Counted from the first letter of the stretch, positions 1 to 7,877 are shown. The stretch is DNA of 35,995 nt from Caldifarciminota bacterium (GCA_024277525.1 JAJRUZ010000066.1:1-35995); one strand, 5' to 3'. Notes: a model not told the origin generated them from the sequence alone. Made by a program: numbers and translations.

Positions 1-342
1 GAAAAAGCAGGTTATAAAACCCGCTCGGAAGCAATAAGGGATTTGATAAGGGATAAACTTGTTGAGGAGAAGTTTAAAGAGGGTAAAAAGGAAATGATAG
101 GAATTTTAAGCATTGTATATGACCATGAAATAAGGGAGGTTCAGGAAAATCTTGTTTCTTTTGAACATAAGAATTATAAGAAGATAATCTCAACAACACA
201 TATTCACCTTGATAAACATACCTGTCTTGAAGTGAAGATTATTAAAGGAAAGCCGTCAGAGTTAAAGAAAATAGCAGATAAGATAATAAGCACAAGAGGA
301 GTTAAACACGGAGGACTTTTAATAACAGGAGATTATGAATAA
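1..342 (+). CDS. nikR: Nickel-responsive transcriptional regulator NikR (5' end outside window)
   Basis: NikR is a homotetrameric DNA-binding repressor that shuts off nickel uptake when Ni(II) is bound. The open frame runs from base 1, so the true start is upstream of the window. The first residues (GYKTRSEAIRDLIRDKL) are the end of the ribbon-helix-helix DNA-binding domain. The C-terminal ACT-like nickel domain keeps the whole square-planar ligand set: a His in FEHKNY, then eleven residues later HIHLDKHTC, which matches the His76/His87/His89/Cys95 arrangement of E. coli NikR. It ends normally with TAA. It lies directly upstream of a nickel-type ECF transporter on the same strand, so control of that transporter is the obvious role. 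I saw no clear GTATGA-type operator in the 58 nt that follow. Confidence 0.95.
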   Translation, partial: EKAGYKTRSEAIRDLIRDKLVEEKFKEGKKEMIGILSIVYDHEIREVQENLVSFEHKNYKKIISTTHIHLDKHTCLEVKIIKGKPSELKKIADKIISTRGVKHGGLLITGDYE

Positions 343-400
343 AATTTTTTTGAAAATCGGTGCTACTATTTTAAAAAAAATAACACAAAGGAGGTGAGGT

Positions 401-1129
401 ATGAAAAAATTACTTTATATGTTAATAACAGGAACTCTGCTCGCCCATCATGCAATGGAATATATAGAAATGGAATCATACTCAACTGCGTTCAAAGGTG
501 AAAAAATTTTTCACTTTCATTATGACTATTATGTTGAGGACAGTGATAATCCGATTTTTGACCACTGGGAATTGACTCCAGGAATATCATACGGAATTAC
601 AAATTATGTAATGTTTGATATTCATGCTCATTTTGCAAAATTCGGAAGAGGATTTATTGTTGACCAGAATGTAACAGAGCTCTCTCCTTTTATTGAGGCT
701 CTCGCAATGTCTCTTCAGGTTAGACTGAAAAAGTTTATGCCTCTTGATATTGCTTTTGTTTTTGATTATGAAATTCCTTTTGAAAGAAGTAAAAAATATC
801 TTGATGGAAAAGAAGTTTATGAAGGGAAGATAATATTGAGCAGGGATTTCGGTGAACATTCTAATATTACAATGAATTTTACCTTTTCAAAGGATGGAGA
901 AGAATTTATAAAGGAATGGGCTTTTGGTATCAAAACTCCCCTTTCCTCTGACCCTGATGGAATTGCAGGAGGAATTGAAATTCTCGGTGATTATGGAGGA
1001 GCCCTATTTTTCCTCCCGGGATTATACATGCCGATTGAAGAAAATATAATTTTCAAAGCAGGAATAGGAGCAGGTAATTCAAAATCAACGTCTTTAAGGG
1101 CAAATGTAACATTGATGTATAGATTTTAA
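401..1129 (+). CDS. Putative outer-membrane barrel protein of the nickel locus
   Basis: This 242-residue protein of unknown function has a short signal peptide (MKKLLYMLITGTLLA) cleaved before a His-rich mature N terminus (HHAMEYIEMESYS, then FHFHYDYYVED). The rest alternates polar and hydrophobic residues with many aromatics and ends in LMYRF. A terminal aromatic after a beta strand is typical of outer-membrane barrels. A strong Shine-Dalgarno (AAAGGAGGTGAGGT) precedes the ATG. It sits between nikR and the nickel transporter genes, so a role in passing Ni/Co across the outer membrane is a reasonable inference, supported by the clustered histidines. I cannot assign it to a named porin family by eye. 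Confidence 0.75.
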   Translation: MKKLLYMLITGTLLAHHAMEYIEMESYSTAFKGEKIFHFHYDYYVEDSDNPIFDHWELTPGISYGITNYVMFDIHAHFAKFGRGFIVDQNVTELSPFIEALAMSLQVRLKKFMPLDIAFVFDYEIPFERSKKYLDGKEVYEGKIILSRDFGEHSNITMNFTFSKDGEEFIKEWAFGIKTPLSSDPDGIAGGIEILGDYGGALFFLPGLYMPIEENIIFKAGIGAGNSKSTSLRANVTLMYRF

Positions 1130-1136
1130 TTAAAAT

Positions 1137-1193
1137 GTGTGATAAATCACACCGCTACAGTTGTATTTATTGTAGCGGTCGCATTTATGCGAC
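1137..1193. repeat. Triple-hairpin palindromic repeat element
   Basis: Three hairpins abut one another. Hairpin 1 is GTGTGATAAATCACAC (1137-1152). Hairpin 2 has arms CCGCTACA (1152-1159) and TGTAGCGG (1171-1178) around an 11-nt loop. Hairpin 3 is GTCGCATTTATGCGAC (1178-1193). Hairpins 1 and 3 have different 5-bp stems but share a core that is ATAAAT in one and its reverse complement ATTTAT in the other. The whole is therefore an inverted pair of variable-stem palindromes. It lies between two same-strand genes, just before a Shine-Dalgarno. It resembles REP/MITE-like intergenic palindromes of uncultivated bacteria, and a degraded half copy lies at 9255-9276. Confidence 0.75.
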
Positions 1194-1212
1194 AGAATAA
1201 AGGAGGTTAATT

Positions 1213-1827
1213 ATGAAAAAATTTTTATTACTTGTTTTTTCTTTCGGTTTATTATCTTCCCATAACTTCTGGATAGATTATTCAAATCCCTTTCCTGAAA
1301 AAGGAGAAAAAATTGAGATATATATTAAAGGAGGACATTCCTTTCCCGAATCAGAAATTGCTGTTAAAGAGAGATTGATAGGGAAATTTTCTGTGATTAC
1401 ACCTTCGGGTAAGAAAATTCGCCTTGATTTTTCAAAAAAGGATAAACTCATTTCAGCAGAATTTTCTCCTGATGAAAAAGGCACATATATTGTTTATTTC
1501 ATTCTTCAAAAACCGGATGGTGAAAAATTTTATTTTGCAAAGTCATACTTTTATGTGAAAAACAAAACAGAAATTAAAAATTTAAATCATGAACTTGAAA
1601 TTGTTATTGAGAATTTTAACTTCAAAAAGGATGAAAAAATAAATTTAAAATTTTTAATTAACGGAAAGGAAACAAAGAAAACCCTTGAATATACGAATAA
1701 AAAGGGACATGGATTTATAAAATTCAGACCCGGGAAACCCGCAGTTTATAAGGTTCAGGAGGGAATAAATGTTATATCCTGTGAAAAAGGGGGTAAGTCA
1801 TGCACCATTACTTTTTATGGACGTTGA
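1213..1827 (+). CDS. DUF4198-type periplasmic protein, NikK-like accessory of the nickel transporter
   Basis: This 204-residue exported protein has a signal peptide (MKKFLLLVFSFGLLSS) followed by the DUF4198 hallmark start HNFWIDYS and a GGHSFPESE segment. Both contain histidines expected near the metal-handling N terminus. The remainder is beta-rich, consistent with an immunoglobulin-like or periplasmic fold. DUF4198 proteins are commonly encoded with nickel/cobalt ECF transporters, where they are thought to serve as extracytoplasmic accessory components (NikK). An AAAGGAGG Shine-Dalgarno precedes the ATG, and the 3' end overlaps the next gene by 28 nt, so translation is probably coupled. 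The function is inferred from family and context. The exact metal is not readable from sequence, but the adjacent nikR favours nickel. Confidence 0.8.
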   Translation: MKKFLLLVFSFGLLSSHNFWIDYSNPFPEKGEKIEIYIKGGHSFPESEIAVKERLIGKFSVITPSGKKIRLDFSKKDKLISAEFSPDEKGTYIVYFILQKPDGEKFYFAKSYFYVKNKTEIKNLNHELEIVIENFNFKKDEKINLKFLINGKETKKTLEYTNKKGHGFIKFRPGKPAVYKVQEGINVISCEKGGKSCTITFYGR

Positions 1828-2213
1828 TTCTGATATCACACGGTGTTGAATATGAATTTTTTGAAAATGCAAAAGGCATAAGAGTTTATTATGAAAACGG
1901 GACTCCGATGAGTTTTGCTGATTATAAAATATACTCTCCTGATGGAAAAATCTTTGCAGAGGGAATGACCGATAAAAAGGGAAGAATCCTTTTTTTGCCT
2001 GATAAAAAGGGAGAATGGAAAATTGAGGTTGATGATGGAATGGGACACGGATTCATAAAAACCTTTAGCATAGAAAATCCTGAAGAGCCTGTTGTAACTC
2101 AAAAGGGAAATATTCCCTTTTATTCTAAATTTATAACAGGAATTTCCCTTATCATAGGTTTTACAGGTATATTTTTTTACATAACAGCAAGGAAAAAATA
2201 TGCACATACCTGA
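1800..2213 (+). CDS. Small membrane-anchored accessory protein, NikL-like
   Basis: This 137-residue protein has an N-terminal hydrophobic signal (YFLWTLILISHG), a soluble domain that resembles carboxypeptidase-regulatory-like repeats (SFADYKIYSPDGKIF, TDKKGRILFLPDKKG) with a GMGHGF segment, and a single C-terminal transmembrane helix around residues 110-130 followed by a Lys/Arg tail. This architecture matches the small NikL-type component found between DUF4198 (NikK) and NikM in nickel ECF operons. It overlaps the preceding gene by 28 nt and the following cbiM-type gene by 14 nt. The assignment rests on position and topology more than on a diagnostic motif. Confidence 0.65.
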   Translation: MHHYFLWTLILISHGVEYEFFENAKGIRVYYENGTPMSFADYKIYSPDGKIFAEGMTDKKGRILFLPDKKGEWKIEVDDGMGHGFIKTFSIENPEEPVVTQKGNIPFYSKFITGISLIIGFTGIFFYITARKKYAHT

Positions 2214-2829
2214 CGGTTTTCTTGATTTAAAAACAGTTTCAGCAACAAATGTCTTTTCTATTGGATTTCTTTTTTATTCAATTAAAAAAATAACAAAAAA
2301 ACTGAATCCTGAAAGAATTCCCCTTCTTGGTCTATCATGCGCCTTTATTTTTACACTTGAAGTAATAAGTTTTCCTTTACCAGGAGGGACAACTGTTCAT
2401 CTTTCAGGTGCCTTTTTTATTTCCCTTATTTTGGGTCCTTTTTCAGGATTTTTCATAACCTTTATTTCCCTTTTTGTTCAGGCACTCATCTTGGGGCACG
2501 GTGGAATACTTACAATCGGTGCTAATTCCCTTAACATTGCCTTTACGGGATGTGTAATGGGTTATTATTTTTATAAATTTTTTGAAGAATTATTTCCTTC
2601 ATTTAAGACCATGTGGATTTTCATAATATCATTTCTTACCCTTATAACAGGTTCACTCCTGCTTCTCATAGAACTAACAATATCAGGAAAAATTTTATTT
2701 TCAAAAAGTTTATTTCCTGTTCTTTTTGCCCATACCATTGCAGGTATAATCGAGGGTATATTTACAGTATCTGCAATTTCCTTTTTACAGAGAGTAAAAC
2801 CTGAAATTCTTAAAACTCAGAAAATATGA
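2200..2829 (+). CDS. cbiM: ECF transporter substrate-binding membrane protein CbiM/NikM
   Basis: CbiM/NikM is the integral-membrane S-component that captures Ni(II) or Co(II). The protein starts with MHIPDGFLD, the invariant N-terminal loop in which the terminal amine, His2 and a downstream His coordinate the metal. About six hydrophobic segments follow. The motif GTTVHLSGAFFISLILGPFSG and the glycine-rich LGHGGILTIGANSLNIAFTG are classic CbiM signatures, the latter including the second metal-site His. At 209 residues it is a stand-alone M component, with CbiN/NikN replaced by the two upstream accessory proteins. AAGGAAA precedes the ATG, and the gene overlaps the next by 4 nt (ATGA). Confidence 0.93.
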   Translation: MHIPDGFLDLKTVSATNVFSIGFLFYSIKKITKKLNPERIPLLGLSCAFIFTLEVISFPLPGGTTVHLSGAFFISLILGPFSGFFITFISLFVQALILGHGGILTIGANSLNIAFTGCVMGYYFYKFFEELFPSFKTMWIFIISFLTLITGSLLLLIELTISGKILFSKSLFPVLFAHTIAGIIEGIFTVSAISFLQRVKPEILKTQKI

Positions 2830-3428
2830 AACATCATTTTATAGATGATTTTGCCTATAAAAAGGGTTTTCTGCAAAGAGTAGATACAGGATTAAAAGTG
2901 ATTCTTCTTATACTTTTACTTTTATGTGTTCTTGTAATTCCTGAGAAAGTTCTTTTTTATATCCCTTTTATAATTTTGACCTTTTTGTTTTTAATTTTTT
3001 CAAAAATCCCTTTTATATATTTTTTAAAGAGAATTTTAATCATTTTTCCTTTTCTTCTTGTTTTATTTTCCCTCTCTATTTTTAAGGAAAACGGATTGAG
3101 GATTTTTCTCTTTTCCTTTTTGAAATCCCTTATATCAATTTCCTTTGTTTTTCTATTTGTGATGACAACAAAAATGACTGCTCTGTCAGAGTTTATAAAA
3201 AAACTTCCTGCAGGTTTTTTAATTTCGGATATCTTTTCTTTTTTATACAGATATTTCTTTCTGCTTCAGGATGAATTTGAAAAAATGAAAAGAGCGATGA
3301 TTTCAAAGGGTAAAAATCCGAAATTAAAGGATTATGCTCTTCTTTCCGGAAATCTATTCATAAGAAGTTATGAAAGGTCGGAAAGGGTTTTAAAGGCAAT
3401 GATTTCAAGGGGATGGAAAATAAAATAA
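2826..3428 (+). CDS. cbiQ: ECF transporter transmembrane coupling protein CbiQ
   Basis: This is the T-component of a cobalt/nickel energy-coupling-factor transporter. It couples ATP hydrolysis by CbiO to movement of CbiM. The protein has 200 residues with four to five hydrophobic helices, then a C-terminal cytoplasmic coupling region. That region contains the two Ala-Arg-Gly-type signatures of the family: MKRAMISKGKNPK and VLKAMISRGWKIK, in which SKG and SRG replace the usual ARG. The N terminus FIDDFAYKKGFLQRVDTGLKV matches the usual DP-R-K start. It overlaps its neighbours at both ends (4 nt with cbiM, 16 nt with cbiO), so it belongs to one translationally coupled operon. Confidence 0.9.
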   Translation: MKHHFIDDFAYKKGFLQRVDTGLKVILLILLLLCVLVIPEKVLFYIPFIILTFLFLIFSKIPFIYFLKRILIIFPFLLVLFSLSIFKENGLRIFLFSFLKSLISISFVFLFVMTTKMTALSEFIKKLPAGFLISDIFSFLYRYFFLLQDEFEKMKRAMISKGKNPKLKDYALLSGNLFIRSYERSERVLKAMISRGWKIK

Positions 3429-4123
3429 AGATAGAAATTAAAAATTTAAATTTTTCCTATGATGAGGAAAAGTATGTTTTAAAGAATATAAATTTGAAGA
3501 TTTATGAAAATGAAACAGTATGCATAATAGGTGAAAACGGTTCAGGTAAAACAACACTTCTTTTATGTATTGCAGGGCTTTTGAAATATGAGGGAGAGGT
3601 TAAAATTGATGGAGAGATTTTCAATGAAAATTTAAGAAAAAAAATGGGTTTTTTATTTGAGAATCCTGATGATGCCTTATTCATGCCCAGGGTATTTGAT
3701 GATATTGCCTTTGGTCCGAAAAATTTCGGATTTGAGGAAGAAAGGATTAAAGAAATTGTAAAAGAATCCCTTGAAAAAGTAGGGCTTCCCGGTTTTGAAG
3801 AGAGGGTTCCCCATCATTTAAGTTTCGGAGAGAAAAAAAGAATTGCTCTTGCTTCAATAATTTCTTACAGTCCTGAAATTCTACTTCTTGATGAACCTAC
3901 TCTTGCTCTCTCGCCCGTTTCAAAAGAAAATTTTTTAAAATTAATAAAAAGTATAAGAGCAACAAAGATAATTGCGACTCATGATTTGGAAGTAGCAGTT
4001 GAAACAGGAGATAGAGTAGTTTTATTAAACAAGGGAACAATAAAAAAGGTGTGGAATAAAAGTGAAGTAAAATCAATTAAGTATTTAAAGAACTTTTTAT
4101 TAAAGGAACCCGGAGAAAGGTAA
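3413..4123 (+). CDS. cbiO: ECF transporter ATPase CbiO (nickel/cobalt)
   Basis: This cytoplasmic ABC ATPase powers the transporter. Visible motifs are Walker A GENGSGKTT (about 40-48), signature LSFGEKKRIALA in the CbiO-typical form with GEKKR, Walker B ILLLDEPT and the H-loop ATHD. The length of 236 residues is a little shorter than the usual 260-280, lacking part of the C-terminal domain. The Q-loop reads FENPDD at about 81-86 where the family normally has F-Q-N/D-PDD, so the Q-loop glutamine appears to be Glu82. The start codon overlaps cbiQ by 16 nt. It is the last gene of the block before a 216-nt convergent gap. Confidence 0.93.
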   Translation: MENKIKIEIKNLNFSYDEEKYVLKNINLKIYENETVCIIGENGSGKTTLLLCIAGLLKYEGEVKIDGEIFNENLRKKMGFLFENPDDALFMPRVFDDIAFGPKNFGFEEERIKEIVKESLEKVGLPGFEERVPHHLSFGEKKRIALASIISYSPEILLLDEPTLALSPVSKENFLKLIKSIRATKIIATHDLEVAVETGDRVVLLNKGTIKKVWNKSEVKSIKYLKNFLLKEPGER

Positions 4124-4339
4124 CAGTCGCTTGGATAAATGAGTCTTTCTTTGCATTTATATGCTAATCGATATACAAACCATTTTGCTTGAAATTAACA
4201 ACAAATATTTAAACTACCACTTACCGAAGGTTTAGGATGTCCATTTCTTTTGCAACTTTCCCTAAACTGGGAACGGTTCACTCCATTTACTCAATCTTCG
4301 TTATTCAAACTTCGCTACATATTTACCACAATAAAAAAA

Positions 4340-5245
4340 TCATAAACTGCGGAATTCTTTTATCATTCGTGATAACCTCTCAATTTCCATTTTAAGATTC
4401 GGAAGTCTTTGCCATGCATTTTTAATGTGTCCCTCAACTTTTCCGAACTCAAGAAAAACCCTTGAGATTTGCTCATTTAAACCCCGCAAATTATCAAGTA
4501 TTTTTCTTGCATTCTTTTCAACCTCAAGTCCCTTGAAACCGAGAGCAAGTGCCGATAAATAAACATATAAAGTTGAAGGTGAAACAGGGAAAACCCTTAA
4601 CCTCATTGCCTCCTCGGTTAAATCCTCATAAGACAAGATAGTAGAATAAACTGACTCGGATGGAACAAACATTAAGGCAAAGTCATATGTGCCTTGTTCA
4701 GGTCTTATATAACTTTTTATTTTCCTTAAATGATTCTTTACAGCCTCCTTAAATACCCTTTCTCCATTCTTATCTCCTTTTAACATTTTATGATAACCGC
4801 TCAAAGGAAGTTTTGAATCAACCGGGACATCTTTCCCTCCTACCTTTATAACACAGTCTGGTCTTCCCTCAAACCTTGTTTTTTGGAATTCGTATGTACC
4901 GGGCGGAAGAATTTTTTTTATTATGTCCTCCATCACATACTCCCCGAATCCTCCCTTTACACCCGCTGATTTCTGCATAATTTCAAAAAATTTTGCAATA
5001 TTTTCACTCTTCACCTTCATATCTCTTGATATTTCAATAAGAGAGGAAAGATTTCCGGATAAATTCCTTTGAAGTTCTGTGATAAGATTCTCAATTCCCC
5101 GCAATCTCCCAAATGCCTCCTGAGACTTATCCTGCTTTTCGGATAAAACCTTCAAATATCCTTCAAGTTTTATCACTCTGTAAAATAAAAAGAGAATCAC
5201 ACCCAAAAGCAGAAACGCAAACAATATTGCTGTTAATATTTCCAT
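4340..5245 (-). CDS. rmuC: DNA recombination protein RmuC
   Basis: RmuC is a membrane-anchored protein of the PD-(D/E)XK-like superfamily that limits inversions at repeats. The 301-residue protein has an N-terminal transmembrane helix (LTAILFAFLLLGVILFLFYRV), a short coiled-coil and then the RmuC domain. Recognisable conserved stretches are GEYVMEDIIKKILPPGTYE, GRPDCVIKVGGKDVPVDSKLPL (the nuclease-like core D-x(n)-D-K) and the late LSALALGFKGLEVEKNA. It is shorter than E. coli RmuC because the coiled-coil is reduced. No Shine-Dalgarno precedes the ATG; a TAAAAT box lies five nt upstream. It is divergent from the gene at 5282. Confidence 0.9.
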   Translation of the reverse strand: MEILTAILFAFLLLGVILFLFYRVIKLEGYLKVLSEKQDKSQEAFGRLRGIENLITELQRNLSGNLSSLIEISRDMKVKSENIAKFFEIMQKSAGVKGGFGEYVMEDIIKKILPPGTYEFQKTRFEGRPDCVIKVGGKDVPVDSKLPLSGYHKMLKGDKNGERVFKEAVKNHLRKIKSYIRPEQGTYDFALMFVPSESVYSTILSYEDLTEEAMRLRVFPVSPSTLYVYLSALALGFKGLEVEKNARKILDNLRGLNEQISRVFLEFGKVEGHIKNAWQRLPNLKMEIERLSRMIKEFRSL

Positions 5246-5281
5246 ATTTAATTTTAAGACAAAATCTTTTATAATTTTTTT
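5246..5281. promoter_or_regulatory. Divergent promoter region with two leaderless-type starts
   Basis: Only 36 bp separate rmuC (-) from the gene at 5282 (+). Plus strand: TATAAT at 5270-5275, six T residues, then the ATG. Minus strand: TAAAAT (complement of 5251-5256), five nt, then the ATG of rmuC. Neither start has a Shine-Dalgarno. A -10 box this close places transcription initiation at or next to the start codon. The -35 regions are weak, and each would overlap the opposite promoter. Confidence 0.55.
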
Positions 5282-5842
5282 ATGGAAAATATTTTATTTA
5301 CGACTTTGGCTCTTATCCTTTTTGTCCTTGCATTGTTTATTGTAATTTACATTATTATAAAACAGCGAAAAACATATATTAAAGGTTTAGAAGAAAAAAT
5401 CGGAACAAAATTTAAACCCTCGCTTTTAGGATATAAAGCTTATTATAAAAATTATGAAGTTCTTTTGTTTTTGAAATATCAAAATAATCAAATGGAGACA
5501 AGAATCAGAATAAAACACGGAAAGAACATCCCATTTGTAATAACCAATTATTCCAAACTTGATGTTTTGTTTGAAAAAATGAAGTTTTTTTATAAAAAAG
5601 TGAAATTACCTTTTGATAATAAAGGTTATGAAGTGATGGCTAAAGACATTGATAAAGCAAAGAAGATACTTTATTCTCATCAGGAGATATTTGAAGAAAT
5701 AGAAAAATTTATTCCTATCTTAGAGATTTCAAAGGGAAAGTTTTATATGGAAAAGGAATTTCTGGAATTGAAATTTCCGGATATAAGATTAATAACAAAA
5801 TCTATAATAGATAAATCTTTAAATATAATTAAAAAATTATAA
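5282..5842 (+). CDS. Hypothetical single-pass membrane protein
   Basis: I do not recognise this 186-residue protein. It has one N-terminal transmembrane helix (LFTTLALILFVLALFIVIYIII, about 4-25) followed by a Lys-rich cytoplasmic domain of mixed alpha/beta character with no cysteine and no obvious catalytic motif. The soluble part ends in a helix (IIDKSLNIIKKL). It is the only gene on its transcription unit, driven by a TATAAT box six nt before the ATG and closed by a hairpin that starts at its stop codon. It shares a 36-bp divergent promoter region with rmuC, which gives no firm functional hint. Confidence 0.7.
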   Translation: MENILFTTLALILFVLALFIVIYIIIKQRKTYIKGLEEKIGTKFKPSLLGYKAYYKNYEVLLFLKYQNNQMETRIRIKHGKNIPFVITNYSKLDVLFEKMKFFYKKVKLPFDNKGYEVMAKDIDKAKKILYSHQEIFEEIEKFIPILEISKGKFYMEKEFLELKFPDIRLITKSIIDKSLNIIKKL

Positions 5843-5870
5843 AACTGGAGCCCCCTCCTGCCCCAGTTTT
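5841..5870 (+). terminator. Probable intrinsic terminator
   Basis: The arms AAAACTGG (5841-5848) and CCAGTTTT (5863-5870) form an 8-bp stem around a C-rich loop. The stem overlaps the TAA of the preceding gene and ends in a short T run. The T tract is brief, so strength is uncertain. Confidence 0.5.
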
Positions 5871-6016
5871 TAACAATCCACCCATAATTTTACCTCCTGT
5901 TTGAGAAAAAAATTTCTTTGCAATTTTCATTCCATATTTTTAAATATTTAGAAATAAAGACTTTTCGAATAAATCAGTGTTTTATTGAGACATCGAAATG
6001 AGACATTTTGAGATTA

Positions 6017-6045
6017 TTGAAATATTTTATAAATCTGTATATAAT
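6017..6045 (+). promoter_or_regulatory. Consensus-like sigma-70 promoter for the gene at 6071
   Basis: TTGAAA (6017-6022), a 17-nt spacer and a perfect TATAAT (6040-6045). A leader of about 18 nt follows and contains AAGGAGGTG before the ATG at 6071. This is the clearest promoter-plus-Shine-Dalgarno start in the window and contrasts with the leaderless-type starts elsewhere. Confidence 0.7.
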
Positions 6046-6070
6046 ATAATATATAAATAAGGAGGTGAAA

Positions 6071-6997
6071 ATGGGAATTTTGACTTTTTTTATTTTTAAT
6101 TTATATGTTTACGGAGTATTCCCTTTAGAAATGAGAAATGTTGATACGACAGTTGTTGCAATTATTACTGATTATTTGTGTGAAGAACTCTCAGCATACG
6201 GTTCTGTTCTGGGTAGAGATATTGTAAAAGATGCCCTTTATGAATTAAAAGGTTGTCTTACCGACACATGCCTCCTAAGGTTTTCAGAAAAATATGATGT
6301 TAAAAATATTGTTCTTTTATATATTGACCGGTTGGGAGAAAAATATATAGTCAGAATTAAAGTATTTAACTCGGATAAGAAAAAGTTTGTGTTCAATCAG
6401 AAAGATGTTGCTGATAAAGAATCTGACCTTGATATACTTATGCAGAGGTTTGCAGAGGCAATTTACGAGGGTAAACCAGTTGAAGAAGTGATTACCACCG
6501 AGACAATCACCGCACTGGAAAGTGAAAAAGAACCGAGGAAAAGGATAACAAGAAAATACTTTTCAGGAAGGGTTGGAACCCTTTTCCCGACCTCGGGCTT
6601 TTATGATGACCAAAATACCACCAGACCCAAGAACTTAACCAGGTTCATTCTGGGTTTTCATTATGAAGTTAAAAAAACGGCAATTGGAGCTGAATGGACT
6701 TTCTTTTCAAGGGGCTCGGGATTTGAATTTCCTTTGAGATTTTTTACATCAAACGAAGATTATACTTCTTATCTTGAAATTGCCCCCGGTTATTATTTGA
6801 TGCCCGATGTTTATAAGGACTGGAATGAAAAAATAGCAGGCGGAAACGGTCCCTCAATAGGACTGGGTGTAGGATATGCTATTTTTCATACCTATGATGT
6901 CCAATTTATAGTAAATTTGAGATACTTACTTATCTTAAATAACGGACCCGATTCAGGAATAGAATTCACATTCGGTCTTTTATTCGGAAAGGGATAA
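6071..6997 (+). CDS. Exported two-domain protein: FlgO/TolB-N-like domain plus outer-membrane barrel
   Basis: This 308-residue protein has a signal peptide (MGILTFFIFNLYVYG). Residues 20-110 (ITDYLCEELSAYGSV, LKGCLTDTCLLRFSEKYDV) resemble the domain of FlgO/TolB-N/CsgG-like periplasmic proteins that detect or bind partners, with a pair of cysteines five residues apart in CLTDTC. After a linker with repeated Thr/Glu, residues from about 160 onward look like an outer-membrane beta-barrel (FSGRVGTLFP, LGVGYAIFHTYDVQFIVNLRYL, terminal FTFGLLFGKG). I chose the ATG at 6071 because GGAGG ends five nt before it; the in-frame GTG at 6065 lies inside that Shine-Dalgarno. It is a single-gene unit, and its specific function is unknown. 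Confidence 0.65.
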   Translation: MGILTFFIFNLYVYGVFPLEMRNVDTTVVAIITDYLCEELSAYGSVLGRDIVKDALYELKGCLTDTCLLRFSEKYDVKNIVLLYIDRLGEKYIVRIKVFNSDKKKFVFNQKDVADKESDLDILMQRFAEAIYEGKPVEEVITTETITALESEKEPRKRITRKYFSGRVGTLFPTSGFYDDQNTTRPKNLTRFILGFHYEVKKTAIGAEWTFFSRGSGFEFPLRFFTSNEDYTSYLEIAPGYYLMPDVYKDWNEKIAGGNGPSIGLGVGYAIFHTYDVQFIVNLRYLLILNNGPDSGIEFTFGLLFGKG

Positions 6998-7005
6998 AAA
7001 TTTAA

Positions 7006-7035
7006 TTGAAAATTTTCTCTTTTTAAACTTAAAAT
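7006..7035 (+). promoter_or_regulatory. Promoter candidate for the NAD synthetase genes
   Basis: TTGAAA (7006-7011), an 18-nt spacer and TAAAAT (7030-7035), with the ATG at 7050. The predicted leader is only about 8 nt and has no Shine-Dalgarno. Confidence 0.4.
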
Positions 7036-7049
7036 CTTTTAATTTAAAA

Positions 7050-7877
7050 ATGAAAATTTTACTTGCTCAACTCTCAACAAAACTCGGTGATGTAAAAGGA
7101 AATGAAAAAAAAATAATAAAAGCAATAGAAAAAGCAAAAGAAGAAAAAGTTTATCTTCTTGTAACTCCTGAACTTGCGACTCTGGGATACGGAAGCGGAG
7201 ATATTTATCTTGATAAAGTTGATTAAAACCTTGAATCCCTTGAAAGAATAAAAAAAGAAATAGATGATTTTTATGCAATAATAGGCTATGTTGAAAAAGA
7301 CAATTATGGATTTTTTTATAATTCGGCTTCTTTAATCCATAAAGGTAAAATAATAGGAAATTACAGAAAGGTTCAACTTGTAAATTACAGATTATTTGAT
7401 GAGAAGAGATACTTTAAAAGGGGAACAAAGCTTCCTGTGTTTGACATAGGGGGGATAAAGATAGGGATTTTAATATGCGAAGATGTGTGGTTTCCGGAGC
7501 CTTCAAGGGCAATGGCATTGAGAGGAGCAGATTTGCTTGTTGTTCTGGGTGCCTCTCCTTTTGAAAGAGGGAAAAAAGAAATATGGGAGGATTTTATGAC
7601 CCAACGAGCAAGGGATAACATAATACCTGCACTTTTCTGCGACCAAGCAGGATGCCAGGACGGTGTCACTTACCTCGGATATTCAATGTATGTTTCCGCA
7701 AGAGGAGATATAGTTAAAAGTGCAAAACTTTTCGAGGAGGATTATTTGCTATGTGAAGTTGACCTTGAAGAAGCCAAAAGATTAAGAAGAAGAGACACAA
7801 GATTAAGGGAATTACATATAGAAATTCTGGAAGAGCTTTTGAATGCTTATAAGGAGATGGAAAATGGTAGAGGTTAA
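7050..7877 (+). pseudogene. Glutaminase (nitrilase-fold) part of NAD synthetase, interrupted by one in-frame TAA
   Basis: This is the ammonia-supplying half of glutamine-dependent NAD+ synthetase. Reading from ATG 7050 gives MKILLAQLST...LLVTPELATLGYGSGDIYLDKVD and then TAA at 7224-7226. The same frame continues without a gap as NLESLERIKKEID... to the natural stop at 7877. The full nitrilase triad is present in this frame: Glu41 (VTPE), the Lys of NYRKVQL (codon at 7368) and the Cys of LICEDVW (codon at 7476). The next in-frame start codon after the stop is GTG 7437, beyond the Lys codon, so re-initiation there could not give an active enzyme. No frameshift is needed to restore the protein, only one base change in the stop codon. 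It could be a fresh nonsense mutation, a sequence error or a read-through site. Confidence 0.85.

Noticed and set aside
1137-1152. GTGTGATAAATCACAC as a NikR or CRP/FNR operator.
   Set aside because: The NikR site has GTATGA/TCATAC spaced by about 16 nt and CRP sites have a 6-nt spacer; this palindrome is tightly spaced and part of a larger repeat with a related half copy elsewhere.
4124-4339. Possible repeat or gene remnant in the convergent gap after cbiO.
   Set aside because: It contains CGCTACA-like and GCATTTAT-like snippets reminiscent of the palindromic element, but no stem structure holds together and no reading frame of note exists.
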